Source: Girardinichthys multiradiatus
Lineage: Eukaryota; Chordata; Actinopteri; Cyprinodontiformes; Goodeidae
Length of the DNA: 64,000 bases
Direction: 5' to 3'
Assembly: GCF_021462225.1 (NCBI RefSeq)
Contig: NC_061805.1
Location: 50,091,360-50,155,359, forward strand
The position numbers were made by a program, and so were the translations under genes. Below, piece after piece: positions 1 to 13,300 of this stretch. Each line of letters opens with the position of its first letter. Positions within the stretch are counted from its first letter, which is position 1. The notes beneath the pieces are model-generated. The model made no database searches, was not told the origin of the DNA, and saw nothing but the letters and a program-made list of their open reading frames with translations.

Positions 1-523
1 GCTGTGCCGATCCATTGTGGTGAAGAAAGAGCTGAGCCGAAAAGCGAAGATCTCGATTTACCGGTCGGTCTACGTTCCTACCCTCACCTATGGCCATGAA
101 CTTTGGGTCATGATTGAAAGAAGCGGCTGAAATGAGTTTCCTCCGTAGGGTGGCCGGGCACTCCCTTAGTAGAGCCGCTGCTCCTCCACATCGAGAGGAG
201 CCAGTTGAGGTGGCTCGGGCATCTATATCGGATGCCTCCTGGACACCTTCCTCGGGAGGTGTTCCAGGCACGTCCCACCGGGAGGAGGCCCAGGGGACGG
301 CCCAGGACGCGCTGGAGGGACTATGTCTCTCGGCTGGCCTGGGAACGCCTTGGGCTCCCCCCGGAGGAGCTGGAGGAGGTGTCTGGAGAGAGGGACGTCT
401 GGGTGTCTCTGCTGAATCTGCTGCCCCCGCGACCCGGTCCCGGATAAGCGGAAGACGACGAGTACAAATACGAGTACGAGTACGAGTACGAATACGAGTA
501 CAAGTACGAGTACGAGTACGAGT
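1..523 (+). mobile_element. RTE-clade LINE, 3' fragment
   Basis: The 3' end of a non-LTR retrotransposon that matches the larger copy at 13416-13957 almost base for base. The frame at 205-447 encodes the family's C-terminal block ([10 protein letters not shown], then [13 protein letters not shown]). Relative to the larger copy it has lost about 17 bp near 118 (after the WVM codons) and about 50 bp near 168, so the reading frame is broken. It lies antisense inside an adamtsl2 intron. The close match between the copies suggests relatively recent insertion. Confidence 0.88.
463..523 (+). repeat. (TACGAG)n 3' tail of the RTE LINE
   Basis: About ten imperfect TACGAG hexamers directly follow the LINE coding end. 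RTE elements characteristically end in short tandem repeats. The copy at 13.9 kb has a different tail unit of the GACAAC type. Confidence 0.85.
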
Positions 524-685
524 TTCTCTTTAGGTGACATTCTGGTGATTATATATTAATTATTACAGTTTTATTTTACCATGTTCACTATATGCACATC
601 TTTACCAGGGGCCCCAACAAGTGTGGAGGTTTGTGTTTTAGTGTCTGCTAAATAAGATATGGTATGAAAGCCCAGAGCAGCTCAC

Positions 686-809
686 CCAGAGTCGTGGCTC
701 CTCGCCGGAAGTTCCCGGTGACTTTGCTGCAGCTGCTGCCGTCTCCCTGGCAAACACCACACTTATCCAAAGTGTTGGAGGAGAACAGAACCCCATCACA
801 TCCGATCGG
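686..809 (-). CDS. adamtsl2: adamtsl2 exon 6 (end of cysteine-rich module, spacer start)
   Basis: A 124-nt exon encoding [27 protein letters not shown] and [13 protein letters not shown]. The acceptor is GGTGGCCAG and the donor CTGG|GTGAGC (phase 1). The next exon lies outside the window. Confidence 0.95.
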
Positions 810-1281
810 CTGGCCACCAAAATGGAAGTTAAAAAGGATACAGAACAAGAACTGCTTACACTGGCATTAACTGTTGTTTTCTTTTTATACGGTATGGGCT
901 CACTATGTTGCCAAGAGTTTCCATTCACCCATCCTAATCACTTAATTCAGGTGGTCCAGTCACTTCCGGGACCACAGGCGTATAGGAAACAGAACCTAGG
1001 CTTCTTGTACAAACATTAGTGAAAAACTGGGCCGCTGTCGGGAGGTCTGTAAATTACATCATGATACCATGATAGGTGGAGGTGGGTAATAAGATTTTCT
1101 TTTTGAAAAAATTTACTTCTAAGAGTAGTTTTACTGCATTATACTTTTTACTTTTACTTGTTTAATAGAAGTAAAGTACGACCAGTCTCACTGGAGTAAA
1201 AAGTCTGGCTAGTCAACCCATTTACCTCACTGAATGAAGAACAGGTTGTAACCAAAAATTCACCAGATGCAAACCTACATA

Positions 1282-1318
<37 letters not shown>

Positions 1319-4300
1319 TACATATATATGTCCTGTATATATGTAACTGTTGATTTCAAAAGCTTTATGTTGCAAATGTTTTTAAATATCTTATTTTTCC
1401 CATAACTTTATACTTTGGTCTGTCTTATATCATTTTCACAAATTATATCAGATGCTGATGTTAACAGTTACTCAGTTTTTGAGTGGCCTTTTTACCAAAT
1501 ACCTTTTTTTCTCTTACTTGAGTATTTTTCTGGATGAATACTTTTTACTTCTACTTGAATATAAATATCTTGAAGCAGTGATGCTCTTACTTCAGTAAAA
1601 TATGTGGCTATTCACCCCCCACCTGATTATAGGATGCCACCTGTGTGCAGTAAGTCCATTTGTGAAAGTTCCTCACTGCTAAATATTCCACAGTCCAGTG
1701 TTGACTGGGAACGACAACAACTCAGCTATTAACCAGTAGGCCACGTAAAATCACAGGGCGAGGTCAACAGCTACAGACGTCTAAACTTCATATGGCCTTC
1801 AGAGTAGCTCAAATCACTGCATTGAGAACATAGAGAATTGTGTGTTTAGTTTATGGTGATGAAAATAAATGTCAGTTAGAAGCAAGCATTTGTTGCATTT
1901 GCTCTTGCAGTTTGCATTGAAGCAGATGCTTTCTTAGAAATGTGATTCATTTGAAACTGTATTGTGAGAATTATTAAAACTAAACATAACTAAACTAAGT
2001 ATGGAAAACAAAACCATGATGAATTTTTGTCCACATTTCCCAACTCTAAGTGTGGGGCTGTTTTTCAGGATTTCGGCTCAGCCCCTTAGCTTCAGTATGA
2101 GGTTCCACACAAAGCAAGAAAAGACTTGATGGAGGAGACTGGCCCACACAGAGTTCTGACGTCAACCCAATAGAACAAGTCTGGGATGAACTAGAGGGGA
2201 GACTGAGAATCAAGCCTTCTCAGCCAACATCAGTGTCTGACCTCACAACTGCCCTTCTGGAGGTATGGTCAAGAATTCCCATAAACACACGCTTAAACCT
2301 TGTGGAAAGTCAGTTGAAGCTATTATAGCTGCATTGGTTGGCTAACATCCTATTAAACCCTATTTATTAATAACAGGGTGTCACTCAGACTCACATGTGT
2401 GGGAAAGGACAATACGTATGGCAATACAAAGTTTGTCAGATGTTGTTTTCATTCATTCCTGCATTTTAGGCTGGAACCCATCCTAGAGAAGCATCAGCTC
2501 GGTTGTGTTGTGTCCTACATGCCACTAGAGGCCGACAGCTGGGAGGATAGAAACAACTTGAACTCACCTCACACGTACCTTCCACACAGACGCCGCGGTA
2601 GCTGCTGTACTTGCAGGAAGTGCCGTCTCGCGCCATCACCATGAGCTGCCTCTGGCCGTCGGTCGTAGTGCAGTGGAGGTCACAGGGGTTGCTGGAGATA
2701 TGGACATAATCATCTGAAGACAAGGAAGAGACAAATCAGAGTCTTTGTTTTATATTCCCTATAGGCCTAAAGGAGAAGATTAAATGGTTGTTTCTTTTTA
2801 ACTCTCAATGATCTTAGTCTGCCTGCTGTTTACATCCTACAAACCCTCCAGTCCCCTCGAGTCTTCCCATAAAGAGCTTTTAATTTAACTCAAATTAGGG
2901 ATTAAAACCCAGAGCAGGATGTCTCATTAAGGCGTTTATCTCTGGAACATCCTGAAGGCATCACACCAGCAGAAACTATTGATTTCAAAGGCAAAAAACA
3001 TTCAATGAGCATCTACATTGATATTTTTTTTATTATTGTAGCTTAGCAAGATTCTTTTACAAATTCATTTTTGTTTCATTTTTAAGTGCATGAATAGAAG
3101 GCAACTAGACTTTTTCATGTTGTGCCTGAAGATGTTTTACCTCTAATCATAAAAGGCTTCAGTTCTTCAGCTCTGAACGTGGTTGGAAGTAACTTGCTTT
3201 TAAGCCGTAGTCAGAACATTTACATTCATATAGGCAATTTATCCACATCTTAAGGTCAAAGGGTGCTCTTCTAAAGATAGCAATGTGTACATTTTGGACA
3301 GGAAGGACAGTTGGAAAGAGAGGAGTAAACGAAGACATCTGCATCAGGTTACACAGACACCTACAGAGATGCCTTGACTCGTCCTCTTAGTTGGTTTTAC
3401 AGCTATTCACAGCTTGAGACACGTGACCAAACCATCTCACATGTTGGTATCGTTAGAGATATGTTTGGGTCATTAAGTGACAACGACCCAAACATTGAAC
3501 CAAAAGGAGCGTATAGCCAGTGACCCATGTGACCTTAATGGCTTCATACCTCCAACCCATGTTTAGAAGAAGCCTTTTGGATGAGAGGAGAAAGAGGACT
3601 TAGGACCATCTGGTCCTGGATTACTGAGACTGAAACCACAAGTTAAATAAACTTTTATTTTATATTCCTTTATTGTTCATTTACATATTTTAGTAATGTA
3701 AATAGTTTTTTTCTATTTTGTTCTATGTAATTGTTTTTACATATGTGTCATTCAGTGTTTTCTTCCCTTACAGAATTAAATTTTTTATGTTTTATTGTAT
3801 CAAAAATAAAGGGTAAATAGAATAAAATTGAAACATTTAGAATAAATGTAATTATTACTCCTTATTTTCTGTTTAAAACCTTCCATGCCGTGTGGTTTTC
3901 TCTTGTTTTCACTCTCATATTCAGTGTGAAGCAGGATTAGATTTGTGGCCCTTCTTCTGTTCACCGCCTCTAACAGCGTTTAAATGCTGATCTGGTGGAA
4001 ACCCAGAAAGTTTCCTTAGCTGAGCTTTTAAGCACTGAGGGATTATTGGTTGTTGTTTGCTGAAATGTATTTGTGAACATACTGAGCTCAGACACACGGC
4101 TTAGTTTGCTTGTGCCTTGAGCCGGCTCTGGCCTGAGTGCTTCATGGATAATATTACCAGGATAGAGAGGTTTCCACAAGTAGTTCCTCCCACTGTAACG
4201 CTGTGAGTTAAACGACCAACACTGCTCCTCTCTGAAGCTCCTTCCAGAGGCAGGACAGTCCTGTTGACCAGAAACACCACGGGAAACTTAAAGAGGCTTC

Positions 4301-7300
4301 TTTCCTGGTTTAGCTGTTTCACTAAAACAGAACGTATTAATGCAGGATAATTAATGCAGAAGAAAGAGATGATGATAACACATTCTGCTTTAATCAGATC
4401 CAACTACGCCGTCTCCAGAAGAACTAACCTGACTTTAAATTAGTGGGCTCCAAACCTTTGGTCAAAAGGGCCAAATTCACCAAACTCAGAGCACTCACTG
4501 ATCACTTTCTTTTATAGCAGTACAGTTATTGTATAGTTTGGACACCCTTGCTTTAAATAATCAGCAGGAGGGAAAAAGAGGCAAAACAGCAAATTAACGC
4601 CCATCAGTATAAATGTTAACATTAAACTGTCATATTATGTTGGGGTCTGATAGGAACAACGCGCAGATTGGACTGGACCAGAGAATGCAGGGCAACTGAA
4701 GGAGGGAGGCTAATTAACACAGAAGAGATGGGAGTTAAAGAAATACAGGAAGAAATCTAACAGAGCTTTAAATAACTAAAAAATTAGGATAAACTGAACA
4801 TAAATAGAGGAGAAAATACAACTACAAGGAAATTCAAACTAAAACACCTGCAGAGGAATCCAAGAAGTAATCAAAATACAAAAATGAATAAAGAATCTAA
4901 TCAAACTTAAACTCAAACACCTAACAAACAGATCATGACATGAACACAGTTAAACATGAATGATGTTGACATGTAAATGTTTCCAGGGTTTTAAAAGTAG
5001 AGAAAATCTGCCTGAATTTTAGATTATAGCTGAAATCTTAAAGATTTAGCAGAAGTTTATAAAAAAAAACGTTTATTCAAGTTAAATGACAAAAGCCTTT
5101 TGAGTCGTGTTGTGATGAACCTACAGTGTGTTTGAGTCTTTCAGGTATCTCCTGGCTGAACCATGAACACCAGAATGAACAAAGCCTGGCTGTTCACCTG
5201 ATCCATTTCAGCCAGGAAGACGGGAAGATCTTAGCTGGATCCACTATCAGACAGGACCAGCTCTCTGGTTTACAATTTATTTGACAAATACCTTCTTGAA
5301 AGCGCATATTTGCTCAGGAGTGGTTGACAGTTTTAATCCCACTCTGTTTCTCACTCACTACAACCGGACTCCCCTGCAGTGAGCCAGTTGGATCAGCCAT
5401 GTTTGCTTTAATAAAGACATGAAAACAACGAGATGAAGAGGAAGTCTGAGACTCACTACACTGTTGCAGAGATGATATTTCTTGGCCGTTCCTGTGCAGG
5501 TCATGTTGTCCTTCCCAGCAGTAACTTTCTTTCTTTGGACAGAAAACAAACAGCAGCACATTAAACCTAATGTTGGGTTGAATTTCAGGCTGAGGACATG
5601 AGGGAAACACAAGCAGCTTCTCGTAGAAGGACATAGTAAACCGTTTGGTTCCCTTAATGCTCTCAGTCAACCAGTCTCGTAATCTCTTCTAATCATTAAT
5701 CTAAAGAATCAATCTTAATTTTCCATTGAGACATAATTATATTTCTCAGGATTCAGATTTACTTACAGCCAATCAGAGATAATTACACTGAGGATAAAGA
5801 CTCACAAACAGAATCAGAAATGCTGGTTATTATTAATCTCTCTAATATCCGCCCAGCATTGGTTAATGACACATGAAAACATAAACAGACACAAGCAACC
5901 ATAATTCTTCTCTCTAGACCACTGACAAGCTTTGTGACTAATGGAAGATGAAATAAATACTAAGTAAACCAATTAAAACCCACGAGGTTCTCTGAAACCA
6001 ACATGAATTTAAGTCTTTTAGAAGGATTTTATGGTTCAGTTCTGAGTTCTAAAGCCCTTTCTATTTGAGGCGGGAAAGGAGAAGGAGGTGGAACCGAGGT
6101 GCCAGTCTTGATCTGTCAGCTTTTAGCACCAGAAACTGACATGGGCACTGCACCAGTCTGGTGTTTCTCCACCTGAGAGGTACAGGTTCTGCTCCACCAG
6201 TTGTTCTGTCAAAGGTCCATCTGGGAAGAGCTGAATTTTTAAGTTAACCACGCCCCTAGATATGTTTACTGGGTCAAGCTAATGTATGTCTGGGATCCTT
6301 GTCCTGTTGGTGACCCAGTTCAGGCCAATGACCTCAGATTTGACTCCAGAACTTTGGTAAACAGAGGACTTCATGGTTGACTGAGTGTCTGCAAAGTTCA
6401 GGTCCTGTGCTAACAAGCCCACCGCCACGCTGAACAAAGTTCTCCATGGTTGCATCTGTCCATGTTGGTCCAGTCTTGTGGTTCATAAAGGTGCAGCTTT
6501 GCAAACAAACCTCCGTCATGCAGCTGTATTCTGTGTAGATAGAGGAGGCTTCCCCCCTCCACCCTTACAAACAAGTCGTACTGGTGCCGGGCGTTCAAGT
6601 AATGACAGTGTTTGACTGAAGAACCAGACCAGAAGTAGGATTTAAACTCAATAAACCAGAGAACTCATGTGCCCTGTCAGGCACATGGGATCCCAAATTA
6701 TTTGAGCATTTCCACAGCATGGAGACTAGTATTATAAACATTTATTCTTGTACTGAAACAAATAGGTTTTGTACGATACAATACTAGTATCTTTGGTTTA
6801 TTATAATCCATAATGTTCTACAATGTTTAAGGGAAATGTGTGTTTAGTTTAAGGCATTTTTTGAAAATAAATCTCTATCACAAAGTAAGTTTTAATTTGT
6901 TCTTTCAGTTTGTAGTGAAGCAGATGCTTTCTTAGAAACATGGTTGTTAATTAGAACCTTGATTGTGATAATTATCAAAACTGCTTCATGCAGAAAAGAA
7001 TATAGTGGTTCTCTTTGTTCAGTCGAGAATTATTCTGTCTTGACCTTTAACCTTTAAGGCCTGTAGTGTCTTAGATGGAGCTCTTGGGTTTTTGGTCATT
7101 TCTGTGAGCTTCATGCTCTGACATAGGGCTGAATCTGCTGGGATGTCCACTTCTGGGCAGATTGGTAGCTGTCTGAACAGTTTTGGACTCATGAAGAATA
7201 TTTCTGATGTCTTTCTGCCTTGGCATTGTGTTAACACAGACCTGCATGCATTAAAGCAGCATCTGGCTGCTACTTTCTCTGCCTTAAACGCTCGGAAGGC

Positions 7301-10300
7301 AGCAACGACTCACCTCACACATACTGTAGTTTTCCACACAGCGTTTCCACTTTGGCTTTGTTTTTATTTAGCAAGTAATGACAGTGTGTCTCTTGTCTGA
7401 TTTTAGTAAACCCATGTAAATGTAAAGATTCCTAGTGTTAGGGTTGGACTGACCAACCTCTGTTTGAGGCAGTGACGCTCCTGGGACATCACCCCCCCTC
7501 CACAGGTCCGAGTGCAGGCAGTCCATTTGGCCCACTCGCCCCACCAGTAGGTGGTCACCTCCTGCTGATCTTCCAGGCTGTTGGAGGCTGCACCCTCCTC
7601 CTGGGAAATGACAGTTAAAGACACACATTTAAAGCAATTAATAAGGGTCCACTTCTCTGTTGAGTCACTTTTACTCTGATCTCTGAATCATTAGGAATAA
7701 AAATGTCCTCTAAACTAAAGGTGTTCTGATAACTTAGCGAAGAACCTTTTTATCTTTACTTTGGGTTGTGTTCTGACGTGGAAGACAGGTGCAAACACAG
7801 CAGAACAGGTTTGTTTTGCAAATGATCCGTGTTGTGTGTACAGAACCTAAGCTGCGGTGATCCAGCTGACAGTAACAACAACAGCTGTATTATTGTTGGA
7901 CTGTCACGGGAGCGTGCATCAGGAACCAGAACAAATCCCGGCCAATGAAGTAAGCGTCACAATGTTTTTGTGCGGAGGCCCTGGTGTGTGAAGGCGTCCA
8001 GCGTTTTGCACATTCCTGATGTGGATTAGCAGCATTAACCCAGGCTGAAGGCTGCATCCATTTATTCAAACAGATCCATCGGAGGGATCGCTGGAATGTA
8101 CACTGAGCTTCTTGTAAAGGTGTGAGACAGAGCAGCTGTGAGGGAAACTCAGCAAATACCAGACAGACTGTGTGCGGGAGACGGAGCGACAGGCACGTGA
8201 GTCCAGAGGAAAGTCCTGATTTATGAGGCTGAGGGCTCGTTTCGACACTAACTCTCCACAGCGCTCTGAATTAGTAACTTCTCTTTGTTTCTGAGGAAGT
8301 TTAAACACCTGAACATGGCGTTCCTGTTGCATGGAACTGGAAATTCTTTGAGAAAGTTTCAGACCTCTTTAACGTTTTCACTTTTTGTCACATTAAAGAC
8401 AAACTTCAACCTATTTCATTGGGACTTTGACAGACCAATGCAGCGTAGCTCATACATGTGAAGAACGAAGATAAATGGCTTTCAAAATGTTTACTGATAA
8501 AAATCCAAAAGGGTGGCATGAATTTGTATTCAGCCCCCTTTACTCTGATACCCCTACATAAAACCCTGTGCAATCAAGAAGTCCCCTAATTAGTAAACAG
8601 GGTCCCGCTGTGTGTAAATCAATTTCAGTCTAATGCAGCTGTTCAATGAATCATCACAGTGATCAAGGAACCCAGCAGACAGGTCAGGGAGGAAGTTGTG
8701 GAGAAGTTTAAAGCAGGGTCAGGTTCTGAAACATTATCTCAAGCTTTAAGCATCTCCCAGAGCTCTGATCATCCATCATCTGGACATGGAGAGAGGATGG
8801 ACCAACTGCAGACCTACCAGGACATGGACGTCCACCTAAACTGACAGCAAGGAGAGCATTAATCAGAGGAGTCAAGAGGTACATCTTTCGGCAGCACAGC
8901 CACTTTTCGTGAACCCCTTTATGGAAGAGTGGCAAGAAGAAAACTATTGTTGACAAAAAGCCACAAAAATTGTGACAAGGTCTGAGGCAATGAGCCACAA
9001 GGAATGTAGGAGACACTTGCAAACATGATGAATGAGGAGAAAAGCCCTGAACACACCATCCCCACCAAGGACAACAATGCTGTGGGGATGCAGGGGCAGG
9101 GAAGAAGGTCAGTGTTGATGGAGAGATGGATGGAACTAAATACAGGACAATGCTGGAAGAAAACCTACTAGATCAGGTTGGTCCAAGGTGTGGCCCGGGG
9201 ACCATTTGTGGCCCTTGGAATGATCAGAATCAGCTTTATTCGCTGAGTTTGTGTGCACAAAGAAGGAATTTGACTTTGGTTCTCAATGAAGACATTTTAA
9301 ATATAAAAATTTATAAAGGGAAATAAAAATAAAAGGTTTTGTGTGGCTCTATGTGTTTTTTTGCGTGTGCCCCCAACCGGAGGTTAAGAAGTTCATTGAG
9401 CAGATGGCGCTGATGCAGATTGACAGTTTTTTAAATCTTTTTTAATGGGTAAGATTTTCACTGATAAATATATATCTTCTCAAATGGAAAATGTTTGGTA
9501 CAAAAAGTTTTTTCTTTTGTTAGGCATGTTCTTTTCTGCTTTCTTTATAGTATTATAGTCGGACCACAAACATCCAGCTCGTTCTCACTCGAAACCAGAC
9601 TTGGGGAACACCCATTCATTGAAATGGGCTGAATAAATCTGGTGTTCTAGAAGAAAGTTCTCGTTGTTCCTGCAGACTAAAAACATTTTCTGCTCCAAGA
9701 AAATAGAAAACATTTGGTCCAAAAAGTGAGGGAACTGGAAACCTTTCTTTTATTAAGGCAGATATCTGAGAACCTTTTTCACACCTTATTGTAATATATA
9801 TATTATACAGGTAAAAATGAAAGATTTCACGATAAAATAATTTTGTGTCTTTAGTTGGGGAAAAAAATTATGGTCTCTTTCAACATGCTGATTATGGTCC
9901 ATGGGGCAAATAGTTGGACACCACCGTCTTACAGGCTGGGAAAGACATGAGGCTGGAGCGGGTTCACTTTCCTGCAGAGTTATAAAGGAAATGTTTAGAT
10001 CAAACCACGTTTTCGAATGGCCCAGTCAAAGTTCACACATATATCCACCTGGGAATCTGTGGCAAGATTTGAAAATTGATGTTCGAAGATGCTTTTCATC
10101 CAATTTGACAGAGCTGGAGATGTTACGCAAAGCAGAATTAGTAAAAGTTTTAGCCTTCATCTGAGCAAAGCTGCTAGAGACCAACCTCAAAAGACTTCCG
10201 CCTGCAACTGCAGAGACTTTGTATGAATGTGCACCACACTTTTCAGATTGTTTTAATTAAATTAATAAAATCCTGTTACTTGTGTTGGTCTGTCACATAA

Positions 10301-13300
10301 AATCCCCAAAAGAATCTATGAAAAAGGGGACAAAATCTGGAAATGTTGATGTGGTGTGAATATTTCTGAATCACTGTGACTGGACATGAACTGAACCCTG
10401 TTTTTTTTTTTTGCATGCCTCATGATCAGCTCTTCTGTGACTTTCCACTCATGCGAACTTTGACCCATGGGTATGCTTGTTTTAGAGACAGGGGAAACGT
10501 GACGCAGATGGAGAGGTGGGGAACTGAAGCCACACTGCATCATGATTCCTCTCAGATATTCAACTTCACTCCATATTAGACCCCTCCTTGAACCGCCACC
10601 TTAATGTGGTGGAGGGGTTTGAGTGCTCGAATGATCCTAGAGGCTATGTTGTCTGGGGCTTAAATGCCCCTGGTAGGGTCTCCCATGGCAAACAGGCTCT
10701 AGGTGACGGGTCAGACAAAGAGCGGTTCGAGAATCCCTCATGATGACTACAGAATCGAGACACGTGACGTCGCCCGGTACGGCGGAGCCGGGGTCCCACC
10801 CTGGAGCCAGGCCTGGGGTCGGGACTCGTCGGAGAGCGCCTGGTGACCGGGTTGCTCCTTGCGGGACCCGGCCGGGGCAAGCCCGAATGAGAGACGCAAG
10901 ACCATCCTCCAGTGGGCCCACCACCTGCATGGGGAACCGTGTGGGACCGGTGCAAAGAGGATTTGGTGGCGGACGAAGGTGGAGACCTCGGCGGCCCGAT
11001 CCCCGGATGCTTAGGCTGGCTCTAGGGACGTGGAATGTCACCTCGCTGGGGGGGAAGGAGCCTGAGCTGGTGCGGGAGGTCGAGAGATATCGACTAGAAA
11101 TAGTCGGGCTCGCCTCCACGCACAGCGTGGGCTCTGGAACCCATCTCCTTGAGAGGGGCTGGACTCTCTTCTACTCTGGAGTGGCCCGCGGGGAGAGGCG
11201 GCGGGCTGGTGTGGGTTTGCTTGTTGCCCCCCAGCTCAGCCGTCTCGTGTTGGGGTTTACCCCAGTGGACAAGAGGGTCGTATCCCTACGCCTTCGGGTT
11301 GGGGATAGGTCTCTGACTGTCGTCTCGGCCTACGGGCTGAGTGGTAGTGCGGACTACCCGGCCTTCTTGGCGTCCCTGTCGGGGGTGCAAGATAGTGCCT
11401 CTCCTGGGGACTCCATTATTCTGCTGGGGGACTTCAATGCCCACGTGGGAAACGACAGTGACACCTGGAGAGGCGTGATTGGGAGGAATGGCCTCCCCAA
11501 TCTGAATCCAAGCGGTGTTTTGTTATTGGACCTCTGTGCTAGTCACGGATTGTCCATAATGAACACCATGTTCAAACATAAGGGTGTCCATCAGTGCACT
11601 TGGCACCAGGATACCCTAGGCAGGAGGTCAATGATCGACTTTGTTGTCGTATCATCAGACCTTCGGCCGCATGTTTTGGACACTCAGGTCAAGAGAGGAG
11701 CTGAGCTGTCCACTGATCACCACCTGGTGGTGAGTTGGATCCGCTGAAGGAGGAGAATGCCGGACAGACTTGGCAGGCCCAAGCGCATAGTGAGGGTCTG
11801 CTGGGAACGTCTGGCAGAGCCCTCGGCCAGGGATGTATTCAACTCTCACCTCCGGGAGAGCTTTGACCAGAGTCCGAGGGATGTTGGAGACATAGAGTCC
11901 GAATGGACCATGTTCTCCAAATCTATTGTCAATGCTGCTGCCCGTAGATGCGGCCGTAAGGTCTGCGGTGCCTGTCGCGGCGGCAATCCCCGAACCCGGT
12001 GGTGGACACCGGCAGTAAGGGACGCTGTCAAGCTGAAGAAGGAGTCCTATCGGCTGTGGTTGGCTTGTGGGACTCCTGAGGCGGCTGATGGGTACCGTGG
12101 GGCCAAGCGTGCCGCGGCCCGGGCGGTGGCAGAGGCAAAAACTTGGACCTGGGAGGAGTTTGGTGAGACCATGGAGAAGGACTACCGGTTGGCCCCGAAG
12201 CGATTCTGGCAAACCGTCCGGCGCCTCAGGAGGGGGAAGCAGTGCTTCGCCAACACTGTTTACAGTGGGGGTGGGGAGCTGCTGACATCGACTGGGGACA
12301 TTATCAGGCGGTGGAAGGAGTAGTTTGAGGATCTCCTCAATCCTGCCATCACGCATTCCCTGGTGGAAACAGAGGCTGGGGACTTGGGATTGGACTCTTT
12401 CATCACCCAGGCTGAAGTCACCGAGGTGGTTAAAAAGCTCCGCGGTGGCAGGGCTTCGGGGTTGGATGAGATCTGCCCTGAGTACCTCAAGTCTCTGGAT
12501 GTTGTGAGGCTGTCATGGTTGACACGCCTCTTCAACATTGCGTGGCGGACGGGGACAGTGCCTTTGGATTGGCAGACTGGGGTGGTGGTCCCCCTTCATA
12601 AGAAGGGTGACCGGAGGGTGTGCTCCAACTACAGGGCAATCACACTCCTCAGCCTCCCTGGTAAGGCCTACGCCAGGGTATTGGAGAGGAGAGTCCGGCC
12701 GATAGTCGAACCCCGGCTTCAGGAGGAGCAGTGTGGTTTTCGTCCCGGCCGTGGGACACTGGACCAGCTCTATACCCTCTACAGGGTACTCGAGGGTTCA
12801 TGGGAGTTTGCCCAACTGGTCCACATGTGTTTTGTGGACCTGGAGAAAGCATTCGACTGTGTCCCTCGTGATGCCATGTGGGGGGTGCTCCAGGAGTATG
12901 GAATCGGTGGCTCTTTACTAGGGGCCATCCGGTCTCTGTACAAGCGGAGCAGGAGTTTGGTTCGCATTGCCGGCACTAAGTCGGCCCTGTTCCCGGTGCA
13001 TGTTGGACTCCCGCAGGGCTGCCCTTTGTCACCGGTCCTGTTCATAACTTTTGTGGACAGGATTTCAGGCGCAGACAAGGGCCGGAGGGGTCTGGTTTGG
13101 GGACCAGAGGATTTCGTCTCTTCTTTTTGCAAATGATGTGGTCCTGCTGGCCCCATCTAGCCAAGACCTACAGCATGCACTGGGGCGGTTCGCAGCCGAG
13201 TGTGAAGCGACTGGGATGAAGATCAGCTCCTCCAAGTCCGAGGCCATGGTTCTCGACCGGAAAAGGGTGGCTTGTTCTCTTCAGGTTGGAGGGGAGTTCT

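Larger units (their letters stand above)
810..2567. other. adamtsl2 intron 5 with microsatellite and repeat remnants
   Basis: No coding sequence seen. It holds a (TA)n tract (1284-1330), one copy of a dispersed repeat (1838-1985) and a decayed Tc1-like 3' end (2070-2370). Confidence 0.7.
8370..10375 (+). mobile_element. Tc1-like element (family A), decayed and interrupted
   Basis: Carries hallmarks of a fish Tc1 family also seen at 15.6, 45.7 and 55.4 kb: an AACGTTTTCAC-type end, CAGCCCCCTTTACTCTGATA near 8535, a CAGACAGGTCAGGGAGGAAG block and GACCTACCAGGACATGGACG. The downstream half (from about 9926) has GGCTGGGAAAGACATGAGGC and AGACCAACCTCAAAAGACTT, and it ends in GTGTGAATATTTCTGAATCA. 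The transposase frame is destroyed. A hAT-like element (9177-9925) separates the two halves. Confidence 0.75.

Noticed and set aside
223..540. Minus-strand ORF of Val/Leu repeats over the LINE tail
   Set aside because: Created by the TACGAG repeat read in reverse; no protein evidence.
11655..12356. 233-codon minus-strand ORF
   Set aside because: Antisense shadow of the GC-rich RTE polyprotein.
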